Position numbers and translations under genes: made by a program. 64,000 bases of DNA from Caballeronia udeis. GTDB taxonomy: Bacteria; Pseudomonadota; Gammaproteobacteria; Burkholderiales; Burkholderiaceae. Each line of letters opens with the position of its first letter. Within the stretch, counting starts at the first letter, position 1. Location of the stretch: contig NZ_FCOK02000039.1 in assembly GCF_001544555.2 (NCBI RefSeq), positions 1 to 64,000 on the forward strand. Reading direction: 5' to 3'. The notes under the pieces are model-generated. The model had not been told where the DNA came from. It did no database searches and saw nothing but the letters and a program-made list of their open reading frames with translations. Positions 25,227 through 33,952 of this stretch are shown here, in pieces.

Positions 25227-26018
25227 ATGCTAAACAACGCAAGGAGTTGGGCGCCGCGAGGCCCATGGCGCTACGCAGTGGCGCTTGTCGCGGCACTTGC
25301 CGCTTTCGGCGCCCGGGAATTGATGCATCCTGTGCTTGAAGCGCACATGCCCGCGCTCTTTTTTACGATTGCGGCCGTCCTGGTAGGATTTTTCCTGGGG
25401 TTCGGTCCAGCGATACTTGTAGTGACTATCGGGGTGCCAGTCGCGGACTATTTCTTCGTTCCGCCGTACGCAAACTTTAGTTACTTTGATAAAGAGGATG
25501 TGATCCTTTTTGTAGGGTTTCCCGTAGCTACGCTTTTGTTCCTTGGCATGATCGAGTGGCTTCGACGAACCCAGCATGAAGCGAAACTTTTCGCAGAGGT
25601 CGCCAGATCTCGGCATCAAATGCTTTTACGCTCAGACAAGCGAAGAAGAAGTGCCGAGGCGTCGCATTTGATTTCAGACCGATTGCTCCGGCAGTTCACG
25701 GACGAAAACGCAGATGTCTTATATGTAGGTAAAGTCGGATCGTCCTACGAGTATGTCAGCGAATCGCTTCACCAAGAGATTGCTCCTTTGGAAGGGGAAG
25801 CCGTCTCAGCGCGATTGATGGCGACATTTTCCGAGAGCGACGCATCGACGTTCGCCGCCGCGTTCGAGCAATCGAGCGACTTGGGCACACGAAGTTGGCA
25901 GGTGAGCTTGCCTCGCCGGAATCCGGCTCTTTCTGATTTGATGTGTCAGTTGGAGCGCTTCCCCACCGCCCACGGTGCCTACCTGATCATGAAAATTCCC
26001 TCAAAGGCTGTCGGATGA
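25227..26018 (+). CDS. DUF4118 membrane protein with PAS-like tail, no kinase
   Basis: 263 aa from the ATG at 25227 (GGAG upstream). Residues about 15-115 form four closely spaced membrane helices of the DUF4118 type found at the N-terminus of KdpD-like sensors: ALAAFGARELMHPVLE and VADYFFVPPYANFSYF are diagnostic. A coiled segment follows (about 120-150) and then a PAS-like domain (ADVLYVGKVGSSYEYVSESL). No histidine kinase or output domain is attached. The gene overlaps the hydrolase gene by ATGA, and a PmrA/QseB-like box lies upstream. Confidence 0.82.
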   Translation: MLNNARSWAPRGPWRYAVALVAALAAFGARELMHPVLEAHMPALFFTIAAVLVGFFLGFGPAILVVTIGVPVADYFFVPPYANFSYFDKEDVILFVGFPVATLLFLGMIEWLRRTQHEAKLFAEVARSRHQMLLRSDKRRRSAEASHLISDRLLRQFTDENADVLYVGKVGSSYEYVSESLHQEIAPLEGEAVSARLMATFSESDASTFAAAFEQSSDLGTRSWQVSLPRRNPALSDLMCQLERFPTAHGAYLIMKIPSKAVG

Positions 26019-26899
26019 GCGAGCAAGACGTCTTGATGCAGGACATTTTTCATCCGGCAAGTAGTCGAAATCACGCAGTCTTGCTGCTCCATGGATTGCG
26101 AAGCACGCCGCAAGAGATGGGTTACCTCGCCCGAGCGCTCGCCAAGCAAGGTTTTGCCGTCCATGCTCCATACCTTGACGGTTACGGACTTGGAACCCCG
26201 TGCACCACGTCGGTTGAGTGGCGCGAACAGGTCAGAGCGCACTACCAAAAACTCACCTCTGCGTACGGCAGCGTTTCAGTAGGCGGTCTATGCATTGGGG
26301 CGACATTGGCGCTGGCTCTTGCCGTAGAAGAACCTGAACTTCTGGCACTGTCGTTGCTGTCCGTGACACTGAACTACGATGGCTGGACCATTCCCTGGTA
26401 TCACTGGATGCTTAGCCTTGCTTACAAAACACCCATCCGGAATTTTTACAGTTTGCCCGAGCGCTCACCCTATGGCTTAAAGAATGCGGCGCTTCGAGCG
26501 AAAGTGGCGAAGAGCATGGAGCGTCAGGGTGATTCCGAGATTGGCGCGGCCAGCTTGTCGATGCACCATATTTTTGAAGCAAGGGCGCTGGCGCGCTACG
26601 TAACGAAGAACATCAGGACCATAAAAGCGGATTGCTTGTTGATCCACGCGATAGACGACGATATTTCCACGACGGCCAATGCGGACCTCGTATATTCGGG
26701 TGTGGGTTCGCAACGACGACGCAAGATATTCCTGGATGACTGTTATCACGTGATCACGATGGACAATGAACGTGACCTCGTCGCGCGCGAAACACAATAC
26801 TTCTTCGAGGAAGCCGCCGACCTGAACAGGGATCGGTTAAATGAAGCTAATGCCCCAATAGCGCTGCGACACCGGCGCCAACAATCTTCTGTGCACTGA
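26015..26899 (+). CDS. Alpha/beta hydrolase with apparent Cys nucleophile
   Basis: 294 aa. The oxyanion segment LLLHGLRSTPQEM and the nucleophile elbow VGGLCIGATLALALA place Cys where most esterases have Ser (GxCxG), as in dienelactone hydrolase. Later residues IHAIDDDIS (acid) and CYHVITMDNERDLV (His) complete a plausible triad. The fold resembles carboxylesterase/thioesterase-like proteins; substrate unknown. Translationally coupled to the DUF4118 gene by an ATGA overlap, so the membrane protein and the enzyme probably work together. Confidence 0.8.
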   Translation: MSEQDVLMQDIFHPASSRNHAVLLLHGLRSTPQEMGYLARALAKQGFAVHAPYLDGYGLGTPCTTSVEWREQVRAHYQKLTSAYGSVSVGGLCIGATLALALAVEEPELLALSLLSVTLNYDGWTIPWYHWMLSLAYKTPIRNFYSLPERSPYGLKNAALRAKVAKSMERQGDSEIGAASLSMHHIFEARALARYVTKNIRTIKADCLLIHAIDDDISTTANADLVYSGVGSQRRRKIFLDDCYHVITMDNERDLVARETQYFFEEAADLNRDRLNEANAPIALRHRRQQSSVH

Positions 26900-27445
26900 A
26901 AGTGATAGAACTAACGTCGGATGATTCCGGCGCAGTACACGGACTGCTGCACCGATACGCCATTGGTTTCCAGCCTCGCTACGGAATAGAAAAACTGGCG
27001 CAACTTTCTTGCTACGCATTTGCGACGGGTAACCGTTCCGGTTGTATGGATGTTAGCGCCTCAGCGCGTTGTAGCTTGTCATCATATTTCTACTCAGCAC
27101 CCTGCAATCAACACTGTTTCTTCCGCTGGGGCTATCGCTGTGCGGCGGGGCACGTCGTTCTCACACTCGGTGGGAACAAGCCTTGGTGACATAGGGATAC
27201 ACCGAGCGTTGGTGCGTGCGTGCGCCCCCCATCCCGGCGGGTTGTCACGGATGGAGAGCCGCAAACGTACAGGACCGCGATCTTTGACGACGCTTAGGTT
27301 TTATGAAAAATAAAAACGATGCCGGCTCGTTTTTCTCGCTTACGCCAATCGCTTAATCATGCGTTAAGCGTGTGTACTTTATCGTGTGCTTACCGGTTGC
27401 GAACAGGGCTGTTCGTGACGGTAGAAATAGTGGAGGTATCAAATC
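26900..27445. other. Intergenic region with PmrA/QseB-like box
   Basis: About 550 bases. Open frames here show no family resemblance. The supported element is the box at 27352-27385, which reads towards the DUF4148 gene. Confidence 0.5.
27352..27385 (+). promoter_or_regulatory. PmrA/QseB-like box 2, upstream of the DUF4148 gene
   Basis: CTTAAT-CATGC-GTTAAG (27352-27368), two TTAA-cored half-sites with a 5-base spacer, then 11 bases and a -10-like TATCGT (27380-27385). The geometry is identical to boxes at 25130 and 27953. Confidence 0.65.
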
Positions 27446-27769
27446 ATGAAGATTCTTTGTCAAGCCTTTTTTGTAGCCGCCGTGCTGGCGGCTCCAGTCG
27501 CCGCATTTGCTCAACAGTCGAACACGCCGGTGACCCGTGCTCAGGTGCGTGCCGAGTTGGTTCAGTTGGAAAGGGCCGGCTACAACCCTGCTAAGCGCGA
27601 CACTACCACCTATCCAGATGACATCCAGGCCGCCGAAGCCCGTGTTGCTGCCCAGAATGATGCGGAGCATGCGGCAGACACCGGAGTGGGTGGAGTGACA
27701 GGTGGTGCAGCGCAGTCGGGTCACCATTCCGCATCTGCAAACTGGGAACCGCTTTACGGACACCACTGA
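27446..27769 (+). CDS. DUF4148 domain periplasmic protein
   Basis: 107 aa. Signal peptide of about 22 residues (cleavage AFA/QQ), then the DUF4148 signature TRAQVRAELVQLERAGYNP and DIQAAEARVAAQN. These small exported proteins are common in Burkholderia and relatives and their function is unknown. GGAGG precedes the start. It lies directly before the response-regulator relic and a QseC-like kinase, a frequent neighbourhood for this family. Confidence 0.9.
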   Translation: MKILCQAFFVAAVLAAPVAAFAQQSNTPVTRAQVRAELVQLERAGYNPAKRDTTTYPDDIQAAEARVAAQNDAEHAADTGVGGVTGGAAQSGHHSASANWEPLYGHH

Positions 27770-27932
27770 TACCCTAGAGCTTTTTGCAAGCAGTCCTCGA
27801 CACGTGGCAGGGCAAAAACAGGTGTGCTTCCGCAAACAATCGCGAGAGCACACTTTTTTGAATTTTGGAGCGGACCAGATCGTAACCATACGTGGCGTCG
27901 GCTATCGTCTGAGTGAGTTCCGTCGTCGTTAA
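27764..27932 (+). pseudogene. OmpR/QseB-family response regulator, C-terminal relic
   Basis: The frame reads TLELFASSPRHVAGQKQV, then after a degraded middle NFGADQIVTIRGVGYRLSE and stop. These are the start of the winged helix and its final beta hairpin (FGADxIxTxRGVGYRL). The receiver domain and the DNA-recognition helix (the NTVEVHIHxLRRK block) are missing or garbled. It sits upstream of a sensor kinase gene, so it is what remains of that kinase's partner. Confidence 0.75.
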
Positions 27933-28594
27933 GGCGTACAGGAGTAGTTTTACTTAAGCATCTCTTAAGTCTGCTTGTTCTAGCATCTGCAGGAAAGTTG
28001 ACGACGGTTGTCGAGATTGCGAGTCTGCCCAACCGGATACAAACGAAAATCTCCAATGCAGGCGTCGAAAGCGATGAGCCGCATTCGCATGATCAAAGGT
28101 TTTCGGGAGCGTGCTTTTTCGAACGTCGCCATGTCGCGAAGCGCAAGACATCTCCTCACATTTACTGATTGGGCTGCATATTGTTGGCGCGCTCACACAT
28201 CGGTTCTTGTTTAAAGGCAGAATTGTTCTCCGAATGTTGTGACCAGGTAGATTCCACGTGCAACTTCGATGCTCGGCCCAGCCACAAATCGTTCTCGATC
28301 GTTTAGGCGGATTGGCGGTTGGTTCTTGTCGGCCCACAGGCTGTGGGCAGTGCAAGGACCATGTCACACCCCGTCGAACTATGGTGCACAGCGAAACAGC
28401 CGGGTGACCGTCTACTCGACGGCTCAATTAAATGTTGTCCGACAAACGAGAGTAAATGAACATCCGCAGAAAAGCGTCGTCATCGATGATGATTGGATAG
28501 CTTCGCAATCGGGCAATGAACGACACGCCTCGGAAATCGGGGTGAGTGTAAGGTAGGCGACTCAATGTAGGCGGCGACGCCGAGCGAGGTTAGA
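27933..28594. other. Long non-coding stretch before the sensor kinase
   Basis: About 660 bases with no recognisable gene on either strand. It begins with the perfect regulatory box at 27953. The remainder may be debris from the deletion that removed the response regulator, but I cannot identify any family in it. Confidence 0.45.
27953..27986 (+). promoter_or_regulatory. PmrA/QseB-like box 3, perfect tandem CTTAAG
   Basis: CTTAAG (27953-27958), CATCT, CTTAAG (27964-27969): an exact match to the tandem half-site with a 5-base spacer. After 11 bases a -10-like TAGCAT (27981-27986) follows. It reads towards the kinase gene at 28595, about 600 bases away. Confidence 0.75.
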
Positions 28595-29938
28595 TTGAAA
28601 TCAGTGCGCGCGCAGCTTTTAGTGGGGCTCGTTTTGGTCCTTGGCCTAGCGACGGTGATCGCGGGGTATGGAATTTTCCGAAGTGCCTTGGAAGAAGCCA
28701 ACGAACTTTTCGACTACGAACTTCGCTCCATCGCACTCTCTCTGCCGCCGTCTGTTGCTGCCACTGAATTGATAACCCACCCGGATAGAGATGTCGAGGG
28801 ACTGGATGATGAGCGAGTCGTCATTCAAATCTGGGATGCGCAAGGCAAGGAAATCTACCGTTCGGTTCCCAGCGCACAGTTTCCATTGCAAAAACCCGGC
28901 TTCCACTCGATAGAGATCGGCGAGAAGCACTTTCGCGTGTTTGGGGTACAACAATCGTCTCGATTTGTGCAGCTTGCGCAACCGACTTTTGTTCGAGATG
29001 AATTGGCATTGAAGCTTGCCTTGCGAACCCTGTGGCCTTTGTTGACCGTGCTTCCCTTTGAAATAGCCTTCGTCCTGCTTATCGTGAGACGGGCTCTGCG
29101 CCCCGTGAATACTCTTTCAAAGGCCCTTGCGGCACGCTCCGTCGAAACATTGCAACCCATTGAAAAGGATAGTGCGGTGCCGACCGAGGTCCAGCCGCTC
29201 GTTGACGCATTGAACGGCATGCTCATACGATTACGTGGAGCGCTCCAAAGCCAACGCGTGTTCGTCGCCGATGCCGCGCATGAATTGCGAACGCCGCTAA
29301 CGGCGCTCAAACTTCAGATTCAGGCCGCCCGGCGCGATGGATCCGTATCGTCTGACCCTTCTTGGCTACAGCGATTAGAGGAGCGAGTAAACCGCGCGAT
29401 TCACTTGGTGCAACAACTTCTCGCACTAGCGCGAGAAGACGCGGAGTTTACCGCGCGAGAGGGAAGGGTTGATCTGCCAATCATTGCGTCCCAGGTGATC
29501 GGCGAGCTGTCAATTTTAGCGGAGGACAGGAAAATCGACCTCGGATTGGAATGCGTCGGCGTAGCACGGTCGAACGATAGAATAATTGTTCGTGGCGACG
29601 AAAACTCGCTGATCACTCTGCTTACCAATCTGGTCGACAACGCGCTTCGCTACGCGGGTGCTGGTGGGCGAGTTGATGTAAGGGTTACGGTAACTTCGGG
29701 TATGGCCGCGGTCGAGGTAATCGACGATGGACCGGGCATTCCGCCAAGCGAGTTGGAGCGCGTTCTGGATCGCTTCTATCGCGCCGCGAACACGACCGGA
29801 CAAGGAAGCGGGCTAGGCTTGGCCATTGCAGCCAAGATAGCCGAAAAGCATGGCGCATCCTTTGAAATACAGAACCGTACTGATGGCACGGGCCTGCGCG
29901 TGCGTGTGAGTGGCCTCCTGTTGGCCACTCAGGTTTAA
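28595..29938 (+). CDS. QseC-like sensor histidine kinase (orphaned)
   Basis: 447 aa. Membrane helices near residues 8-28 and 148-170 flank a periplasmic 2CSK-N-like sensor; HAMP region at about 170-225; phospho-acceptor His in VADAAHELRTPLTALKLQIQ; N box NLVDNALRYAG; G1 DDGPGIP; G2 GSGLGLAIAAKI. The whole frame is intact. The start is TTG at 28595 behind GCGAGG. Its expected response regulator survives only as a 27764-27932 fragment, so the kinase must signal to another regulator or be non-functional in practice. Confidence 0.9.
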   Translation: MKSVRAQLLVGLVLVLGLATVIAGYGIFRSALEEANELFDYELRSIALSLPPSVAATELITHPDRDVEGLDDERVVIQIWDAQGKEIYRSVPSAQFPLQKPGFHSIEIGEKHFRVFGVQQSSRFVQLAQPTFVRDELALKLALRTLWPLLTVLPFEIAFVLLIVRRALRPVNTLSKALAARSVETLQPIEKDSAVPTEVQPLVDALNGMLIRLRGALQSQRVFVADAAHELRTPLTALKLQIQAARRDGSVSSDPSWLQRLEERVNRAIHLVQQLLALAREDAEFTAREGRVDLPIIASQVIGELSILAEDRKIDLGLECVGVARSNDRIIVRGDENSLITLLTNLVDNALRYAGAGGRVDVRVTVTSGMAAVEVIDDGPGIPPSELERVLDRFYRAANTTGQGSGLGLAIAAKIAEKHGASFEIQNRTDGTGLRVRVSGLLLATQV

Positions 29939-30103
29939 GCTTGAATGAGCTGGCGCTGCGCATGCTCGACATCCACACGCCCGTCGAGCATGCAACTTCC
30001 ATCGGCTGTGGTGCAAATAGCGATCAACGAATCGGTTAGAGTGTCGGTCTGACTGATTTGAGAGCCCGCGATGAGCAAGCTGAAACCCTCTCCTCAATCC
30101 GCT

Positions 30104-31006
30104 CTATTGCGCGTGTTCAAGCGCCCACTGTGCGACGTCCCGGTGTGTTGCGAACCAAACCTTCGGATGCGACTGCGCGTGCCGGATGATTTCTTCAAGA
30201 ATCCAGATCCGCGAACGGTAGCCGGTCACATGCGGATGCATCGTCAGCTGGAAAATTCCGCCTTCAACGTAGGCGGCGTCGAACTCGCGGCGAAAGATAT
30301 CGTACACGTCGGCGGGGGACGTGTAGGGCCGTATCGCTTCGAAGCGGTTCATGATGAGATAAGCGCCGTCGTCGCGGATCCACTCGACCGGCAACTCCAC
30401 CAGTCCGCTCGGCACACCGGCCTCGAGCAACTCATAGCAGTCGACGTCCGCCATTAGCGACGAATCGTAGCGCAATCCCATCTCACGCGCGATCGAGAGG
30501 GTGTTCGGGCTGAAATCCCACGATGGTGTGCGCATGCCGACCGCGCGCTGCCCCGTGATCGACTCGAGCGTATCCGCCGAGCGCAGCAGCAGATCGCGTT
30601 CGGCCTCATGCGGCAAGATGGAATTCAGTTCGTGGATCCAGCCGTGCAGGCCCACTTCATGGCCTTCGCCGACAATGCGCTGGGCCTCCTCCGGATGAAG
30701 CAGCGCGGTCACCGCCGGCACGAAGAAGGAGGCGGACACGGCATGCCTGCGCAACACCTCGAGAATGCGCGGCATCCCCGCACGGCTGCCGTACTGCCCC
30801 CAGCTGAGCCGGCCGATAGAATTTCCACCCTCGCGCAATTCGCTCGTTTCGTGATCGCAGTCGAACGAGAGTGCGACCGCGCATTGGGCCCCGGCCGGCC
30901 AGGCCGTAGGACGAAGCGCTCTTCCGGCGCGAACCTGTTCGACCAATTTTCGCCAATGGTGGTCGGGCCATTGCCAGGGTTGGGCATGCGAGTCGTTTGT
31001 GTCCAT
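30104..31006 (-). CDS. Polysaccharide deacetylase family protein (PuuE-like)
   Basis: 300 aa. NodB-type fold: VALSFDCDHETS holds the catalytic Asp pair, EVGLHGWIHELN gives the H-x4-H metal site, and the MRTPSWDFSPNTL and LTMHPHVTGYRSR segments match the allantoinase/chitooligosaccharide deacetylase branch (PuuE-like) rather than secreted chitin deacetylases. No signal peptide, so it is cytoplasmic. Likely substrates are small amides or ureides. It is the last gene of a minus-strand group with an MFS transporter (108 bases upstream) and a porin. Confidence 0.86.
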   Translation of the reverse strand: MDTNDSHAQPWQWPDHHWRKLVEQVRAGRALRPTAWPAGAQCAVALSFDCDHETSELREGGNSIGRLSWGQYGSRAGMPRILEVLRRHAVSASFFVPAVTALLHPEEAQRIVGEGHEVGLHGWIHELNSILPHEAERDLLLRSADTLESITGQRAVGMRTPSWDFSPNTLSIAREMGLRYDSSLMADVDCYELLEAGVPSGLVELPVEWIRDDGAYLIMNRFEAIRPYTSPADVYDIFRREFDAAYVEGGIFQLTMHPHVTGYRSRIWILEEIIRHAQSHPKVWFATHRDVAQWALEHAQ

Positions 31007-31114
31007 CGAAGCGTCCTTGTTGACGGTTGTGCTGCTGTTAAAGAGAAGTATTCAGGCCGGTCTGGCTAGTCGCATAAAGGGACGCGCATGCCCGCGTTCC
31101 GGGCGCGGCGAGCG

Positions 31115-32410
31115 TCATACCGGAAGCTTCTTTTCGTAGTCGATGCCGAGCGAGCAGAGCAACAACCCGACGCCGGTCGCGGCGAAAAACATCATGGCGA
31201 GGAAGTACGAGCCAGTCGCCTGCACGATCGCGCCAACCAGGATGGGCGCGCCGATGCCGCCGATCGCAGCCCCCAGGTTCAGGAATCCCCCGAGCGTGCC
31301 CACTTTGGCGCGCGTGCCGAGCAGCGGCGGAATGCACCAGTAAAGGTTGCCCCAGCGCAAGAAAAACACAGTGCACGATAGAAGCACGACGACAAGCGTG
31401 GTGCTCGACAAGTAAGCCACCGAAAACACCGAGACCGTGGCAATGACGGCGGCGATTCCGAAGATCGTGCGCAACACCGTATTCGGTCTGCCGCCCGAGG
31501 CCAGCCATTTGTCCGCGATCCACGCGCCGACGAGTTCTCCGACGAAGCCGGAGAAGTAGATGATGAAGCTCGATCCACCCATCTGGCGGATATCGAGGCC
31601 GTGTTCTTTCATCAGATAGCTTGGCATCCACGTGAGCAGGCCGTTGAAGAGCGTGTTGCAGCACATGAACCCAAAAAACATTAACAGGAACGAGCGGTAC
31701 TTCAGGAAGTCGAGCGCGCGCCCGGAGGCGTCGGCCGGCTCGCGCCTCAACTCCTCGTCGTGCGAACTCTCGATAAACGCGGCTTCGGCTTCGTTGACGG
31801 CGGGATGCTCGCGGGGATGATTGCGTATGTACGCCCACGCGAGGGCGCCAACCAGTGCTGTGGCCGCGCCGGCCACCAAGAATGCGATGCGCCACGAACC
31901 GAACAACGCGATCAACGCCGAGATCAGGATGGAGCCCACGGCCGCGCCAAGCGGCGCACCACCGTCCATCAGCGAAGCGCCGCGCGTGCGCTCGTTGCGC
32001 GTGAGCCATAGTGCGTTGAGCTTGCCGCCGGCGGGCGCGATCGAGGCTTCGGAAAACCCGAGGCCCAGCCGCATGACCAGCAGCGAAAGGGCATTGGTGC
32101 AGAATCCCGCGCCGGCCTGGAACGCGCCCCAGATCAGCGTGGCGACCGTGATCACGAGGCGGGGCTTGAAGCGGTCGACCAGCATGCCGGAAGGAATTTG
32201 CATGACCGTGTACGACCAGAAGAACGAACTCAGGATAAGCCCTTGCATGACCGGCGAGAGCGTGAACTCCTTTGCGATTAGCGGCATCGCGACGGAGAGT
32301 GAAGCCCGGTCCACGTAGTTGACCGTTATCAGCACGAGCAGGAACCAGAAGATCCTCCATCGAACCGATGACTTCCGGGCAGGGGCGAGCGCAGCCATTC
32401 TTGTATTCAT
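31115..32410 (-). CDS. MFS transporter, anion:cation symporter type
   Basis: 431 aa with twelve predicted membrane helices. The N-terminal signature ITVNYVDRASLSVAMPLIAKEF and MQIPSGMLVDRFKPR is typical of the ACS family that imports sugar acids and aromatic acids (galactonate, glucarate and similar). It lies between the porin and the deacetylase genes on the same strand, so the three probably form an uptake-and-hydrolysis unit for one organic acid or amide. The ligand cannot be named. Confidence 0.9.
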   Translation of the reverse strand: MNTRMAALAPARKSSVRWRIFWFLLVLITVNYVDRASLSVAMPLIAKEFTLSPVMQGLILSSFFWSYTVMQIPSGMLVDRFKPRLVITVATLIWGAFQAGAGFCTNALSLLVMRLGLGFSEASIAPAGGKLNALWLTRNERTRGASLMDGGAPLGAAVGSILISALIALFGSWRIAFLVAGAATALVGALAWAYIRNHPREHPAVNEAEAAFIESSHDEELRREPADASGRALDFLKYRSFLLMFFGFMCCNTLFNGLLTWMPSYLMKEHGLDIRQMGGSSFIIYFSGFVGELVGAWIADKWLASGGRPNTVLRTIFGIAAVIATVSVFSVAYLSSTTLVVVLLSCTVFFLRWGNLYWCIPPLLGTRAKVGTLGGFLNLGAAIGGIGAPILVGAIVQATGSYFLAMMFFAATGVGLLLCSLGIDYEKKLPV

Positions 32411-32564
32411 ATCCTTTTCCTATTTCAGTCATGGTGGCCGCCCGGCCGAAACGCGCGGCACGATAAACCGACGAGGCCGGCCGCCGGTAATCAAGTCTTC
32501 CGCAAGTTGCTGATAGAGCGCGTTAAACCGGCGTGGTACGAACGGCGAACAACTCGCCCGCAGT

Positions 32565-33698
32565 TCAGAACTTCACGCGCAGACCCGCGCGCGCGACCCA
32601 TTGCGTGGTCGTGCTTGATTCCACTGCCGGGAATCCCTGGTAGATATCGGCATTTGCCCCGCCCGAGGCCTTTTGATATGCCCCATTGAAGTAGACGTCC
32701 GTGCGTTTGGAGAGGGCGTAATCAGCCAGCAGGTTGACCTGGTTGTACTTCGGTTTCGCGCCGTTGTAGTCCACCTTGCCTTCCGTGAAGGTGTAGCCGG
32801 CGCCGAGCGTCGTCGCCGGCGTCACCTGATATTGACCCCAGACTTCATAGTTGTCGAAGGTGACGGTGTTGCCCTTCACCCCGCTTGCGTCATCGAACTT
32901 CGTATTCGTATAGGCAAGGCTGAAGCGTGCCTGGCCGATCGTGTACGCGCCGCCCACGCCGATGTTCTGCATATTGCCCGGATTGCCCACGTAGCCGAAC
33001 GCGCCTTCTCCGTTCGAAACACCCGGCGTTGCGTTCGGCTTGAAACCGCCGTCGGTGAATTGTTGCGCGGGGTTGGTGGCGTAGAAGTACGCAGTGCCCA
33101 GGTACAGGGGACCATTGCGGTAATTCGCGCCGCCGGCGATCGTGCTGTTCTGGCGGAAGTTGCCTGCCACGCCGCCGAATGCATACATCACCTCGGCGGT
33201 GACGCCCTTCCAGGTTGGCGTGACGTACTTGACGGAGTTGTTCACGCGAAAGGCATTGTCGGTGTTATCGATATCGCTTGGATGCGAGAACAGTCCACCC
33301 CACTGGCCGTTGGATGTGGTCGGCGCGACCATGTCGACCACCGGGTCATATTGGCGGCCGATGGTCAGCGTTCCCCACCCTTGATTCGCAAGGCCGACCC
33401 AGGCCTGCCGTCCGAATTCGAGGCCGCCCTGTCCAAGCGTGCCGGTAGAGAGGTTGTAGCCGTTTTCCAACTGGAAGATCGCCCTCGTTCCCCCGCCAAG
33501 ATCCTCGCTGCCTTTCAGACCCCATCGGCTGCCGCCTTCCACGCCGCTTTGCATGGCCCACTGGCTGTGGCCGGCGGAGTTGCTGGCGTAGGTCAGGCCT
33601 TCGTCGATCAGGCCGTACAGCGTAACGCTGCTTTGCGCGAATGCCGGCACCGCGAACGTGCTGGAGAGTGCAACAACAATCAGTGATTTTTTTATCAT
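32565..33698 (-). CDS. Gram-negative general porin
   Basis: 377 aa. Signal peptide (about 21 residues, AFA/QS), then SSVTLYGLIDEGLTYASN, the standard first strand of beta-proteobacterial trimeric porins, SRWGLKGSEDLGGG and RQAWVGL(A)NQGWGTLTIGRQYDP, and the C-terminal strand ending RAGLRVKF with terminal Phe. It would provide passive entry for the substrates of the adjacent MFS transporter. Divergent from the LysR gene at 33953 with about 250 bases between. Confidence 0.94.
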   Translation of the reverse strand: MIKKSLIVVALSSTFAVPAFAQSSVTLYGLIDEGLTYASNSAGHSQWAMQSGVEGGSRWGLKGSEDLGGGTRAIFQLENGYNLSTGTLGQGGLEFGRQAWVGLANQGWGTLTIGRQYDPVVDMVAPTTSNGQWGGLFSHPSDIDNTDNAFRVNNSVKYVTPTWKGVTAEVMYAFGGVAGNFRQNSTIAGGANYRNGPLYLGTAYFYATNPAQQFTDGGFKPNATPGVSNGEGAFGYVGNPGNMQNIGVGGAYTIGQARFSLAYTNTKFDDASGVKGNTVTFDNYEVWGQYQVTPATTLGAGYTFTEGKVDYNGAKPKYNQVNLLADYALSKRTDVYFNGAYQKASGGANADIYQGFPAVESSTTTQWVARAGLRVKF

Positions 33699-33918
33699 CG
33701 GTAGTCCAAATTAACGTTGTGATTTATATATCGATTTTGTGACTGGCCCTGCGCTACAAATTGTGTCTGGAGATCGGGGGTGATTGCGCGAGGCGATCGA
33801 TGCCATGGGCTGTCTTGCCGCAAACGGACGCATGGGTCAGACCACGTCGGCATCAGTAAAAACGCAACCAATTCAGCGAATCAACTATACAAAGGCAAAT
33901 TTGACAGGAGATAATCAA

Positions 33919-33935
33919 AGTTAGTGAAGCTAACT
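33919..33935 (+). promoter_or_regulatory. LysR-type operator dyad
   Basis: AGTTAG-TGAAG-CTAACT, a perfect 6-bp dyad that contains the T-N11-A core (TTA-N7-TAA) of LysR-regulator sites. It ends 17 bases before the LysR start codon at 33953, in the shared control region with the porin gene, and is probably an autoregulatory site. Confidence 0.6.
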
Positions 33936-33952
33936 GATAGAGAATTACGATC

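Noticed and set aside
32673-33686. A long open frame opposite the porin gene
   Set aside because: The porin on the minus strand is complete with signal peptide and terminal Phe.
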